Shown piece by piece: positions 8,682 through 17,852 of a stretch of DNA of 64,000 nt. The stretch covers positions 1 to 64,000 of the forward strand of contig JAEWHP010000042.1 of NCBI GenBank assembly GCA_023387735.1, written 5' to 3'. The stretch's first letter is position 1, and every line of letters starts with the position of its first letter. A program made the position numbers and the translations under genes. Below the pieces are notes generated by a model. That model was not told where the DNA came from. It saw nothing but the letters and a program-made list of their open reading frames with translations, and searched no databases. This DNA is from Pseudomonadota bacterium. Its GTDB lineage: Bacteria; Pseudomonadota; Alphaproteobacteria; Rhizobiales; Xanthobacteraceae.

Positions 8682-9110
8682 ATGGCTGAACTCACCCTCG
8701 ACGTCGCCCGCAAGATCCTCGACGCTGCGCTTGCGAAAGGGGTCGAGAAGAAACTGAAGCCGCTGGTCATCACGATTCTGGATGCCCGCGGCTGCGTGAA
8801 GGTCACCGCGGCGCAGGACGGCACCAGCCTGATGCGGGCCGAGATCGCCCACGGCAAGGCCTATGGCGCGCTGGCGCTGGGCATGGGATCGCGGGCGCTG
8901 TTCCAGCGCGCGCAGGAGCAGGCCTATTTCGTAAGCGCGGTGAATACGATGGCGCAGGGCCGCCTGGTGCCGGTGCCCGGCGGCGTGCTGATCCAGGGTG
9001 ACGGTAGCCTGCTCGGCGCCATCGGCGTCAGCGGCGACACCTCGGACAATGACGAGATCTGCGCCGTCGCCGGTATCGAGGCCGCCGGGTTGAAGGCGAG
9101 TGTGGGGTGA
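8682..9110 (+). CDS. GlcG/HbpS-family (haem-binding type) small protein
   Basis: A 142-residue protein of the GlcG/HbpS/PduO-C family. Typical features are ITILDARGCVKVTAAQDGTSLM, the run HGKAYGALALGMGSR, and the C-terminal GVLIQGDGSLLGAIGVSG followed by DNDEICAVAGIEAAGL. The family is often found with oxidation pathways, and some members bind haem or cobalamin. The biochemical role is usually undefined. No signal peptide is seen, so it is cytoplasmic. Its stop directly abuts the convergent crotonase stop at 9111, with no spacer. Confidence 0.82.
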   Translation: MAELTLDVARKILDAALAKGVEKKLKPLVITILDARGCVKVTAAQDGTSLMRAEIAHGKAYGALALGMGSRALFQRAQEQAYFVSAVNTMAQGRLVPVPGGVLIQGDGSLLGAIGVSGDTSDNDEICAVAGIEAAGLKASVG

Positions 9111-9893
9111 TCAGCGCCCCGTCCACGAGGGCCTGCGCTTCTCGCCGAAGGCCTTGAGGCCTTCCTTGGCGTCTTCGGTCATCGCCAGCAGCGCAATCTG
9201 GCTTTCGGTATAGGCGATGCTCTCGTCGAACGACATCGAGGCGATCGCCCGCATGGCATATTTGCCGCGCCGGATCGCGGTCGGCGACTTGTCGACGAGG
9301 CGGCTCACCAGCCAGTCGACCTTGGCGTCGAGTTCGGCCGCCGGGACCACATAGTTGAGAAGCCCGGCCGCCTGCGCGGTGCGGGCGTCGAACGGCTCGC
9401 CGGTCAGCGACCATTCGCTGACGAGACGCCTTGGCGCGATCGACTGCAACAGACTCAGCACCTGCATCGGGAACACGCCGACCTTGACCTCGGGCAGTCC
9501 AAAGATCACGTGGTCGGCGGCGACCGCCATGTCGGTCATGCACAATAGCCCCATGCCGCCGGCCATGCAGACGCCCCCTACCCGTGCAATCGCCGGCTTG
9601 GTGGCGTTCTGCGACAGCCGCAGCAGGTCGGCGTAGTCGACATTCGGCCTGGAAAAATCCATCGCAAAGGCCGCACCGCTGTTCTGCAGGTCGGCGCCGG
9701 CGCAAAACGCCTTATCCCCCGCGCCCGTCAGCACGATGACGCGGACGTCGTTGTCATCATGGGCTTCGCGGTAGCCCTGGACGATGCCGGCGACCACGTC
9801 GGCATTGATGGCGTTACGCTTGTCCGGACGGTTGATGGTGATCCAGAAAGCCTGCCCGCGCTTCTCGCGTATCACGCTATTCGTGTCGGTCAT
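9111..9893 (-). CDS. Enoyl-CoA hydratase/isomerase family protein
   Basis: A 260-residue crotonase. It shows GAGDKAFCAGADLQNSG for the first oxyanion strand, RVGGVCMAGGMGLLCMTDMAVAA for the second, and GLPEVKVGVFPMQVL with the expected active-site glutamate. The ATG at 9893 is preferred to a GTG four codons earlier, because GGGTGAG lies at good spacing. It lies downstream of the molybdopterin oxidoreductase on the same strand, 71 bases away, so it may share its transcript. It is distinct in sequence from the crotonase at 6403. The substrate is unknown. Confidence 0.87.
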   Translation of the reverse strand: MTDTNSVIREKRGQAFWITINRPDKRNAINADVVAGIVQGYREAHDDNDVRVIVLTGAGDKAFCAGADLQNSGAAFAMDFSRPNVDYADLLRLSQNATKPAIARVGGVCMAGGMGLLCMTDMAVAADHVIFGLPEVKVGVFPMQVLSLLQSIAPRRLVSEWSLTGEPFDARTAQAAGLLNYVVPAAELDAKVDWLVSRLVDKSPTAIRRGKYAMRAIASMSFDESIAYTESQIALLAMTEDAKEGLKAFGEKRRPSWTGR

Positions 9894-9916
9894 GGTCGCA
9901 CTCACCCATTAACAAG

Positions 9917-9930
9917 ATGCTGGCCAGCAT
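9917..9930. other. Perfect 14-bp palindrome
   Basis: ATGCTGGCCAGCAT, fully symmetrical, lies in the 71-base gap between the molybdopterin oxidoreductase stop and the crotonase start on the minus strand. It could be a dimeric regulator site or a small RNA hairpin. There is no T tract after it, so an intrinsic terminator is unlikely. Confidence 0.35.
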
Positions 9931-9964
9931 TTGCGGCAGGACGACCGTGGACTGCAAGTGCGGT

Positions 9965-12073
9965 CTAGCTCTTGCGCACAGTCGCTGGCGTCATTTTTTT
10001 GACCCAGACCTTGTTGTCATGGAACGCCGCACCACCCACCGGCGCGACGGTTTCGGCTCCGGTCAGCATGTTGATGCCGCGGCCGCCGATGTGGGCCTTG
10101 TTCGGATGAATGGATTCGGCGATCAGCACGCCGCGGCGGACACCGTCGAACAATTTCGCGGTCAGCGTGGTCTCCCCCCGATCGTTGCCGAGCGTCACCG
10201 CGTCGCCATCGGCGATCGAGAGAGACGCTGCGTCCTCGGGGTGTATCATCACCGTCGGCGTGCCTTCGCGGGCCTGCGAGCCTGGCGTCTCGTTGAAACT
10301 AGTGTTGAGATAGCTGCGCGACGGCGACGTGGCGAGGCGGAACGGGTGCTGTTCATCCGCCTCCTCGATGATCGCCCAATGATCAGGCAACGAGGGCATC
10401 TCCGTCCACGGCCCCAGGCCCGGGTTGCCGAACGGCGGATTGGCCCAGTCGGCCTTGAAGTGGAACTTCTTGTCGGCGTGCGCAAAACCATCGAGATAAT
10501 GCGAGGTGCGGAAATCCGGCTGGATGTCGCGCCACAGGTCGGCTTCCAGCGTTTCGATATCGCCGTGTCCGCTCTGCTGCAGCGTCGCGTCGATGAGTTC
10601 GCGCGGCGTCATCTCGAAGCCGGGATGCACGGCATTGAGCCGCCGGCCGAGGCCCTGCAGCACCTCGTGGTTGGACCGGCATTCGCCGGGCGGATCGATC
10701 AGCTTCGGCCCGACGGAAATATGCTGCTGGCCACCGCCGTAATAGAGATCGTCATGCTCCATGAACATCGTGGCCGGCAGCACGATGTCGGCCATGGCAG
10801 CCGTTTCAGTCATGAATTGCTCATGCACCGCGACGAACAGATCCTCGCGTGCAAACCCCTCGCGCACCAGCGCCTGCTCGGGCGCCACCGTCACCGGATT
10901 GGTGTTTTGGATCAGCATCGCCTTGACGGGACCGCCGCCCTTGAGCGCCTCGGCGTCGCCGGTCAGGATGCGCCCGATCCTGGACTGGTCGAGCCAGCGC
11001 GTGTTGCGGTCGATGGCATCGTGGCCCTCGATGATGCTCTCGTTGAACTTCCAGATCGCGGCGTTGTTGAAGAACGCGCCGCCGCCTTCATATTGCCAGG
11101 CGCCGGTCACGGCCGGAATGCACAGCGCCGCGTGCATCTGCGCCGCACCGTTGCGGCTGCGGGTAAACCCGTAGCCAAGACGAAAGTACGAGCGCTTGGT
11201 CTGGCCGACCAGGCGCGCGAACGCCTCGATCTCCTCGACCGGCACGCCCGAGATCTTTGAAGCCCATTCCGGCGTACGCGTCGCCAGATGCGCCTCGAGT
11301 TCGTCGGGGCAATCGGTGTAACGATCCATATAGGCGCGGTCCGCGTAGCCCTCGCGAAACAGCGCGTGCATGACGCCGCAGGCAAACGCGCCGTCGGTGC
11401 CGGGCCGAAGCAGGATCTTGATGTCCGCCTGCTTCATGGTGTCGTTGTTGTAGATATCAACGGCCGCGATCTTGGCGCCGCGTTCCTTGCGGGCGCGCGA
11501 GGCATGCGTCATCACGTTGACCTGGGTGTTCACGGGGTTGGTGCCCCAGATCACCACCAGATCGGAAACGCCCATCTCGCGCGGATCGACGCCGGCAATC
11601 TTGCCGGTGCCGATGGAAAATCCGACACGCGCGATGTTGGCGCAAATCGTCGAGTAGAAGCGCGAATACTTCTTCACATGCGAAAGGCGATTGATGCCGT
11701 CGCGCATCACCAGGCCCATGGTGCCGGCATAATAGTAGGGCCATACCGATTCAGCGCCGAACTCGCGTTCGGCCTGCTCGAAGCGTCCGGCGATTTCGTC
11801 CAGCGCCTCGTCCCAGGAAATTCGCGCAAACTGCCCGGAGCCCTTCGGGCCGGTGCGGCGCATCGGGTGCAGCAGCCTTTCCGGATGATGAATGCGCTCC
11901 GCGTACCGCGCCACCTTGGCGCAGACCACGCCGGCCGTGTAAGTCTGCAGCTTGGAGCCGCGCACACGGCCGATCGAGCGGCCCTCGATCACCTCGATGT
12001 CGAGCGCGCAGGCTGACGGGCAATCGTGCGGACAGGTGGAGTGGCGGATATCGACCTTGGCATGCTGGTTCAT
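9965..12073 (-). CDS. Molybdopterin oxidoreductase family protein (DMSO reductase superfamily)
   Basis: A 702-residue molybdenum enzyme. Cys14, Cys18, Cys22 and Cys51 form a complete [4Fe-4S] motif at the N-terminus. They are followed by the molybdopterin domains: IWGTNPVNTQVNVMTH, then VAVHEQFMTETAAMADIVLPATMFMEHDD, and a C-terminal dinucleotide-binding barrel (HPEDAASLSIADGDAVTL). There is no twin-arginine signal, so it works in the cytoplasm. Small members of this group act on varied substrates; none can be named here. No separate electron-transfer subunit is adjacent. The downstream crotonase may be in the same transcript. Confidence 0.9.
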   Translation of the reverse strand: MNQHAKVDIRHSTCPHDCPSACALDIEVIEGRSIGRVRGSKLQTYTAGVVCAKVARYAERIHHPERLLHPMRRTGPKGSGQFARISWDEALDEIAGRFEQAEREFGAESVWPYYYAGTMGLVMRDGINRLSHVKKYSRFYSTICANIARVGFSIGTGKIAGVDPREMGVSDLVVIWGTNPVNTQVNVMTHASRARKERGAKIAAVDIYNNDTMKQADIKILLRPGTDGAFACGVMHALFREGYADRAYMDRYTDCPDELEAHLATRTPEWASKISGVPVEEIEAFARLVGQTKRSYFRLGYGFTRSRNGAAQMHAALCIPAVTGAWQYEGGGAFFNNAAIWKFNESIIEGHDAIDRNTRWLDQSRIGRILTGDAEALKGGGPVKAMLIQNTNPVTVAPEQALVREGFAREDLFVAVHEQFMTETAAMADIVLPATMFMEHDDLYYGGGQQHISVGPKLIDPPGECRSNHEVLQGLGRRLNAVHPGFEMTPRELIDATLQQSGHGDIETLEADLWRDIQPDFRTSHYLDGFAHADKKFHFKADWANPPFGNPGLGPWTEMPSLPDHWAIIEEADEQHPFRLATSPSRSYLNTSFNETPGSQAREGTPTVMIHPEDAASLSIADGDAVTLGNDRGETTLTAKLFDGVRRGVLIAESIHPNKAHIGGRGINMLTGAETVAPVGGAAFHDNKVWVKKMTPATVRKS

Positions 12074-12347
12074 GGTTCCTAGGTAACATCAAATGCCGCG
12101 ATCGCCGAGAGGCTTTGTCAGAAAGTACACCTGCAAAAGCGGCACTCTGGCCATGCGTCAGCCGCCCAAATAGGGTGAGATGATACGCCGGTTCCGGCTC
12201 GTCCTTCGGCCGCGTCTTGGCCCGCTACCGTAGCCGTCTCCGGGAATCGCTCGTGTCAGGTCCGCGCGGGGCGAGTCTTTCGTCGACAGCCGAATGGCAA
12301 TGCAGCTAAAGTTGCCGCAAAGAACAAGACAAGATTTGGGGGATGAA

Positions 12348-13325
<978 letters not shown>

Positions 13326-13352
13326 GAAGCCGCAAGGAAGGGCTCGCCCGCG

Positions 13353-13823
13353 ATGCCAAGCGTTCAATTTCGCCTTAACGGCACCGAGACGGAAGTTGAC
13401 GCCGACCCTGAAAGGTCGTTGCTGGATACTCTTCGCGGACAGTGCGGCGTCACAGGCGCGCATTTCGGCTGCGGCGCCGGCGAATGTGGCGCCTGCAATG
13501 TCATGATTGGCGATCGCGCGGTGTCCGCCTGCGATACGCCTCTCTGGTCTGTCGCGGGCAAGGATGTCACCACCGTCGAGGGGCTGGGGACGAGCGAGCG
13601 GCCGCATCCGCTGCAACGTGCCTTCATAGCCGAACAGGCCATGCAATGCGGCTATTGCGTTTCCGGCATCCTCATGAGCGCTGCGGCGCTGCTGCAGCGA
13701 AATCCATCACCGACAAATCGCGAAGTGAAGGAAGCGCTCGACCGCAATCTGTGCCGCTGCGGTTCCCAAAATCGCATGGTGCGGGCGGTGCTGCGCGCGG
13801 CGGAAGAAATGGCGCAGCGATGA
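13353..13823 (+). CDS. [2Fe-2S] subunit of a two-subunit molybdenum hydroxylase (NicA/IorA type)
   Basis: A 156-residue iron-sulfur subunit of the xanthine dehydrogenase family. The plant-ferredoxin-like cluster uses Cys40, Cys45, Cys48 and Cys60. The second cluster uses Cys99, Cys102, Cys134 and Cys136 in QCGYC and CRCG. It passes electrons from the molybdenum subunit encoded next; the genes overlap by four bases. No FAD subunit is present, as in nicotinate dehydrogenase and isoquinoline oxidoreductase, which feed electrons to cytochromes. The reaction would be water-dependent hydroxylation of an aromatic ring. Confidence 0.92.
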   Translation: MPSVQFRLNGTETEVDADPERSLLDTLRGQCGVTGAHFGCGAGECGACNVMIGDRAVSACDTPLWSVAGKDVTTVEGLGTSERPHPLQRAFIAEQAMQCGYCVSGILMSAAALLQRNPSPTNREVKEALDRNLCRCGSQNRMVRAVLRAAEEMAQR

Positions 13824-15958
13824 ACCAGCAGGCACCCGCCCCGTCTCCATCCAAATTGCCGGTGAGCCTCGCGGCGAACCCGAAATTATCGTCCTGGCTG
13901 AAATTCTCGGACACCGGACAGGTGACGGTATCGCCGGGAAAGGTGGAAATCGGCCAGGGTATCGTGACCGCGCTGGCGCAGATCGCCGCCGAAGAGCTCG
14001 ATATCGACCTGTCGCGCGTGCAGATGGTGCGGGCGTCGACCGCGACCAGTCCCAACGAAGGCGTCACTTCGGGCAGCCTCTCGATCCAGCAATCGGGCCG
14101 CGCGCTACGCCATGCCTGCGCCGAGGTTCGCGCAATCTTTCTTCGGCAGGCAGCGGAAAGGCTCGGCGTCGATATCGATGCGCTCGACGTCGAGGACGGC
14201 ACGATTTCCGGACCGGGCAATGTCAGAACCAGCTATTGGGAGCTCGCCGAGGAAGTCTCGCTCGATCGCGACGCCACGCCGGACGCACGGCCGAAGCCAG
14301 CGAGCCGACGCGCGCTGGCCGGCAATTCGGTCCAGCGGCTCGATATTCCCGACAAGGTGTTTGGCCGGACGCGCTTCATCCATGATCAGGCATTACCGGG
14401 AATGCTGCACGGCCGCGTGCTGCGGCCGGAGAATGCGCGTGCGAAGCTCGTGGAATTGAAGGAGGACGGCGCCCGCGCAGTGGCCGGCCTCGTGGCGGTC
14501 GTGCGCGACGGCAGTTTTGCCGGCGTCGTCAGCCAAACCGAGCACGGCGCAGAACTTGCCCTGCAGGCCTTGCTCAAGGGCGCGACGTGGTCCGACGGGG
14601 AAGAGCTGCCCGATGAGAACGACCTGGCTTCATTCCTGAAAGCCGCTCCAGCAGAATCGACAATCATCGACAATAAGACGGTCGCATCGCCCGGCGTGAT
14701 GGCGCGCACCGTGCGGCGGCAATATACCCGGCCCTACATCGCTCACGCTTCGATCGCCCCGTCCTGTGCGATGGCGCAATGGAATGGCGACCGCGTTCAT
14801 GTCTGGACCCACAGCCAGGGCGTCTATCTGCTGCGCGCCGATCTGGCGCTGGTCCTCAAGCTGCCGGTCGAGAACATCACGGTCGAACACATGGAGGGCG
14901 CCGGCTGCTACGGGCACAACTCCGCCGACGATGCCGCACTCGATGCCGTGCTGCTCGCCAAGGCTGCCGGTGGCCGGCCGGTGCGGGTGCAGTGGTCTCG
15001 GCAGGGCGAGATGTCGGATGCGCCGTTCGGGGCGGCGATGGCGATCGAGATCGAGGCCGATCTCGATGCGCAGGGAGAAATTATCGGTTGGCGGCACGAA
15101 GTCTGGGGCAATGGCCACGTCGCGCGACCGGGGCGTGCGGCACTGCCCGCCCTGCTGGCGGGATTCGAGTTGGAAAAGCCGTTTCCGCGCATGGTCTCGA
15201 CCAATCCCCCGCAGGCGAACGGCGGTGGCAGCGACCGCAACTCGGTCCCGCTCTACGATTTTCCTTCCTGGCAGATCGAATGCCATCGGCTGACGACCAT
15301 GCCGATCCGCACCTCCGCGCTGCGGACGCTTGGCGGCCAGGGCAATGTGTTCGCCATCGAATCCTTCCTCGATGAGCTTGCCGCCGAGCGCGGCGAAGAT
15401 CCGGTCGCATTCCGGCTGCGTCACCTGCGGGACGAGCGGGCCAAGGACGTGATCCGTGCTGCAGCCAAGCGCGCCAAGTGGAAGCCGGAAAAGCAGCCCG
15501 GCATTGGCCATGGCGTCGGCTTCGGCCGCTATAAAAACACCGGCGCCTATTGCGCGGCGGTCGCGGAAATCGAGGGCGCCGAGGAGATCCGCGTACGAAA
15601 GCTGACGCTGGCGGTCGATGTCGGCGAAGCCATCAATCCCGACGGCGTCATCAACCAGATCGAAGGCGGCGCCATCCAGGCGACGAGCTGGGTGTTGAAG
15701 GAACGCGTCCGCTTCGACCGACGGCGCATCACAAGCACGAGCTGGACCGAATATCCGATCCTGCGCTTCAGCGAAGTGCCCGATGTCGAGGTCGAGGTGA
15801 TCCAGCGGCCGGAGGTGGACCCGGTCGGCGCCGGCGAGGCCGCCCACGGCCCGGTGACGGCCGCCATTGCCAACGCGGTATTCGATGCACTCGGCGTGCG
15901 GGTGCGACATCTGCCGATCACGCGCGACGCGATCATTGCCGCCATGGAACAGACTTGA
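13820..15958 (+). CDS. Molybdopterin-binding subunit of a molybdenum hydroxylase (NicB/IorB type)
   Basis: A 712-residue large subunit. The order of segments is that of the IorB/NicB branch. The VSPGKVEIGQGIVTALAQIA motif, found late in classical enzymes, comes first (about 30-50), and the aldehyde-oxidase-like domain (RTRFIHDQALPGMLHGRVLRP) follows. The segment TSALRTLGGQGNVFAIESF occupies the position of the AYRGAGR active-site loop. The C-terminal GEAAHGP motif is present, with the catalytic glutamate expected in it. There is no signal peptide. It starts inside the small subunit's stop codon. The likely substrate is an N-heterocycle or related aromatic, not determined. Confidence 0.9.
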   Translation: MNQQAPAPSPSKLPVSLAANPKLSSWLKFSDTGQVTVSPGKVEIGQGIVTALAQIAAEELDIDLSRVQMVRASTATSPNEGVTSGSLSIQQSGRALRHACAEVRAIFLRQAAERLGVDIDALDVEDGTISGPGNVRTSYWELAEEVSLDRDATPDARPKPASRRALAGNSVQRLDIPDKVFGRTRFIHDQALPGMLHGRVLRPENARAKLVELKEDGARAVAGLVAVVRDGSFAGVVSQTEHGAELALQALLKGATWSDGEELPDENDLASFLKAAPAESTIIDNKTVASPGVMARTVRRQYTRPYIAHASIAPSCAMAQWNGDRVHVWTHSQGVYLLRADLALVLKLPVENITVEHMEGAGCYGHNSADDAALDAVLLAKAAGGRPVRVQWSRQGEMSDAPFGAAMAIEIEADLDAQGEIIGWRHEVWGNGHVARPGRAALPALLAGFELEKPFPRMVSTNPPQANGGGSDRNSVPLYDFPSWQIECHRLTTMPIRTSALRTLGGQGNVFAIESFLDELAAERGEDPVAFRLRHLRDERAKDVIRAAAKRAKWKPEKQPGIGHGVGFGRYKNTGAYCAAVAEIEGAEEIRVRKLTLAVDVGEAINPDGVINQIEGGAIQATSWVLKERVRFDRRRITSTSWTEYPILRFSEVPDVEVEVIQRPEVDPVGAGEAAHGPVTAAIANAVFDALGVRVRHLPITRDAIIAAMEQT

Positions 15959-16662
15959 TGAGCCTGAACATTCTCAGCGGCGGCGCCGCGCAGGGCCTGG
16001 TTGGAAGCCTTTCGCCCGCCTTCGAGGCTCAAACCGGATTGGACATTGCCGGCGAGTTCGGCGCGGTGGGCGCCATGGCCGAAAAGCTGCGCGGCGGCAT
16101 GCCGGCTGACATGGTCATCCTGACCTCGGCGCTGGTTGCCAAGCTCTCCGAGGAGAAGCTGGTTGTGGCCGCTTCGACGGCGGATGTCGGTCTGGTCGAA
16201 ACCGCCCTTGCTGTCCGCAGCGGCGATCCACGGGTGACGGCAAGCGACGCCGCCGCGCTGCGCGACGCGCTGCTGGCGTCGGACGCGATCTTCGTGCCGG
16301 ACACCAAGGCCTCGACCGCCGGGATCCACGTCGCTGATGTCCTTGATCGGCTCGGCATCGCCGACGTCGTCGCTGCCCGCCTCAAGATCTTTCCGAATGG
16401 TGCGACCGCGATGCGGGAACTGGCGGCATCCGGCGCGCGACGCCCGATCGGCTGCACGCAATCCACCGAGATCATCAGCACCAAGGGTGTGGCTTTGTCA
16501 GGCTACCTGCCGCCGGGGTGCGACCTCGCAACCATGTACACGGCGGGGATCACGGTGCGGGCTGCTCACGCCGCAGAAGCGCAGATCCTGATTCACCTGC
16601 TGACCGGCGCCGCACAACGCGAACAGCGCGAACACGCCGGCTTCATCAGCAAGCAGAATTAG
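15958..16662 (+). CDS. ModA-like substrate-binding-fold protein without signal peptide
   Basis: A 234-residue protein of the molybdate-type periplasmic binding fold: LSGGAAQGLVGSLSPAFEAQTG at the start, GAVGAMAEKLRGGMPADMVIL, and a late GCTQSTEIIS segment. It lacks a signal peptide, and no modB or modC is near, so it is probably not a classical molybdate receptor. Its start overlaps the hydroxylase stop by one base (TGATG), so production is coupled to that enzyme. It may help insert or stabilise the molybdenum cofactor, or sense substrate. That is inference only. Confidence 0.8.
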   Translation: MSLNILSGGAAQGLVGSLSPAFEAQTGLDIAGEFGAVGAMAEKLRGGMPADMVILTSALVAKLSEEKLVVAASTADVGLVETALAVRSGDPRVTASDAAALRDALLASDAIFVPDTKASTAGIHVADVLDRLGIADVVAARLKIFPNGATAMRELAASGARRPIGCTQSTEIISTKGVALSGYLPPGCDLATMYTAGITVRAAHAAEAQILIHLLTGAAQREQREHAGFISKQN

Positions 16663-16709
16663 CCGCCGCCATCACCGAGCACAGACCTAATCGGCTGCCG
16701 ATACAATTT

Positions 16710-16742
16710 TTGATTGTTATCACCAATTCATATACTAATATA
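16710..16742 (+). promoter_or_regulatory. AT-rich regulatory region before the broken GntR gene
   Basis: A markedly AT-rich patch in GC-rich surroundings. TTGATTGTTATCAC (16710-16723) resembles an Fnr/FixK-type site (TTGAT-N4-ATCAA, nine of ten positions). TATACTAATATA (16731-16742) is a near palindrome of the kind bound by GntR proteins and also holds a -10-like TATACT. Either could regulate the cyclase and downstream genes. The distance of the Fnr-like site to any -10 is not ideal, so function is uncertain. Confidence 0.4.
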
Positions 16743-16760
16743 TCAATCGAGAAAGCAGAT

Positions 16761-16964
16761 ATGCTCGCCCCTGCATCGAAGAAAACGGATCCTGCGGTTC
16801 GCCGCATAGCTGCCCGCGTTCGCCGCGGCGGCAGGCCACGCGCGGCCATGGCGGCTTCAAAGATCTACAATGACCTTCGGATCGAACTGGTGTCGCTGCA
16901 GCGCCGCCCCGGCGACGTCATCTCGGAAGCGCAGATCGCCCTCGCCTACGAGATTTTCGCGTGA
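16761..16964 (+). pseudogene. GntR-family regulator remnant
   Basis: The 67-codon frame reads as the start of a GntR/FadR-type regulator: a basic arm (RRIAARVRRGGRPRA), then AASKIYNDLRIELVSLQRRPGD and ISEAQIALAY, which is the first half of the winged helix. Family members continue with a GVSRTPVREAL-like recognition helix. Here the frame jumps to EIFA and stops. The recognition helix and the whole ligand-binding domain are missing. The stop overlaps the start of the cyclase gene (GTGA), so a deletion seems to have joined the remnant to that gene. Confidence 0.75.
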
Positions 16965-17647
16965 AGATCGTCGACCTCAGCAGGGAGCTCTATCATCGCA
17001 CACCAAGCTATCCGGGCCATCCGCCTGTGATACACGGCGTCTGGAAGACCCACGAAGAATCCTTTGCGGAATCCGGTAACGTGCACGGGCTGGCGTCGAT
17101 GTTCATCTCGATGGTGGATCACGCCGGCACCCATATCGACGCGCCCCGGCATTTCGGCAAAAGCGGCATCTCGATCGACGAATATCCGCTGGAGAAATGC
17201 ATCGTGCCGGGCATCTGTATCGACCTCCGCCACATCGCGCCACGCGCCGAGATCACGCCGGCGGATCTCGAGGCGGCGGTGGCGAAGGCCGGCGTGCCCG
17301 TGCCGAGAGATGGCACCGTCCTGCTCTGCACCGGCCACCACGAACGCACATTCCCTCGCAAGGAGTATTCAAGTGACAACTCTGGCGTGAATGTCGCCGC
17401 AACCGAGTGGCTGGCGAAACGAGGCATCGTTCATTTCGGCATCGACTCGATGCGACCAGGCCCCGAGGGCCGCGTGAACGCCCTCGTACACAAGGCCTGC
17501 CTCGAATTCGACATCACCCATGTCGAGAGCCTGTGCAATCTGGAAGAGTTGCTCGGCCGCGGCCAGTTTACCTTCATCGGCCTGCCGATGAAGTGGCGCG
17601 GCGGGACGGCTTCGCCAATTCGCGCTGTGGCTGTGTTCGATATGTGA
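16961..17647 (+). CDS. Cyclase-family metal-dependent hydrolase (kynurenine formamidase/isatin hydrolase-like)
   Basis: A 228-residue member of the cyclase family. The metal-site motif HAGTHIDAPRHF supplies His54, His58, Asp60 and His64. A later TGHHE and the FGIDSMRPGPEGR segment complete the fold. Characterised relatives hydrolyse N-formylkynurenine or the lactam ring of isatin. A ring-opening or deformylating step after a molybdenum hydroxylase is a reasonable role. The start is a GTG at 16961 inside the GntR remnant's stop; no strong ribosome-binding site is seen. The exact substrate is unknown. Confidence 0.85.
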   Translation: MKIVDLSRELYHRTPSYPGHPPVIHGVWKTHEESFAESGNVHGLASMFISMVDHAGTHIDAPRHFGKSGISIDEYPLEKCIVPGICIDLRHIAPRAEITPADLEAAVAKAGVPVPRDGTVLLCTGHHERTFPRKEYSSDNSGVNVAATEWLAKRGIVHFGIDSMRPGPEGRVNALVHKACLEFDITHVESLCNLEELLGRGQFTFIGLPMKWRGGTASPIRAVAVFDM

Positions 17648-17852
17648 AGCCGAAGAAGCACCAAGTCGGTGCGACATCTTCGACAGGCCCCGCCTGACCG
17701 GTCGCTCGGATCTTCCCTTCCGGCCGCCGCTCGTATAGACGCGCCTCAAAAGCTTGCCTACACTCATCGCAAATGACGGCCGGCGCCGATCAAACGGCAC
17801 CGCACTTAATAATCGGGCGGGAAACACCGTCGACATCAGAGGGGAGGAATTC

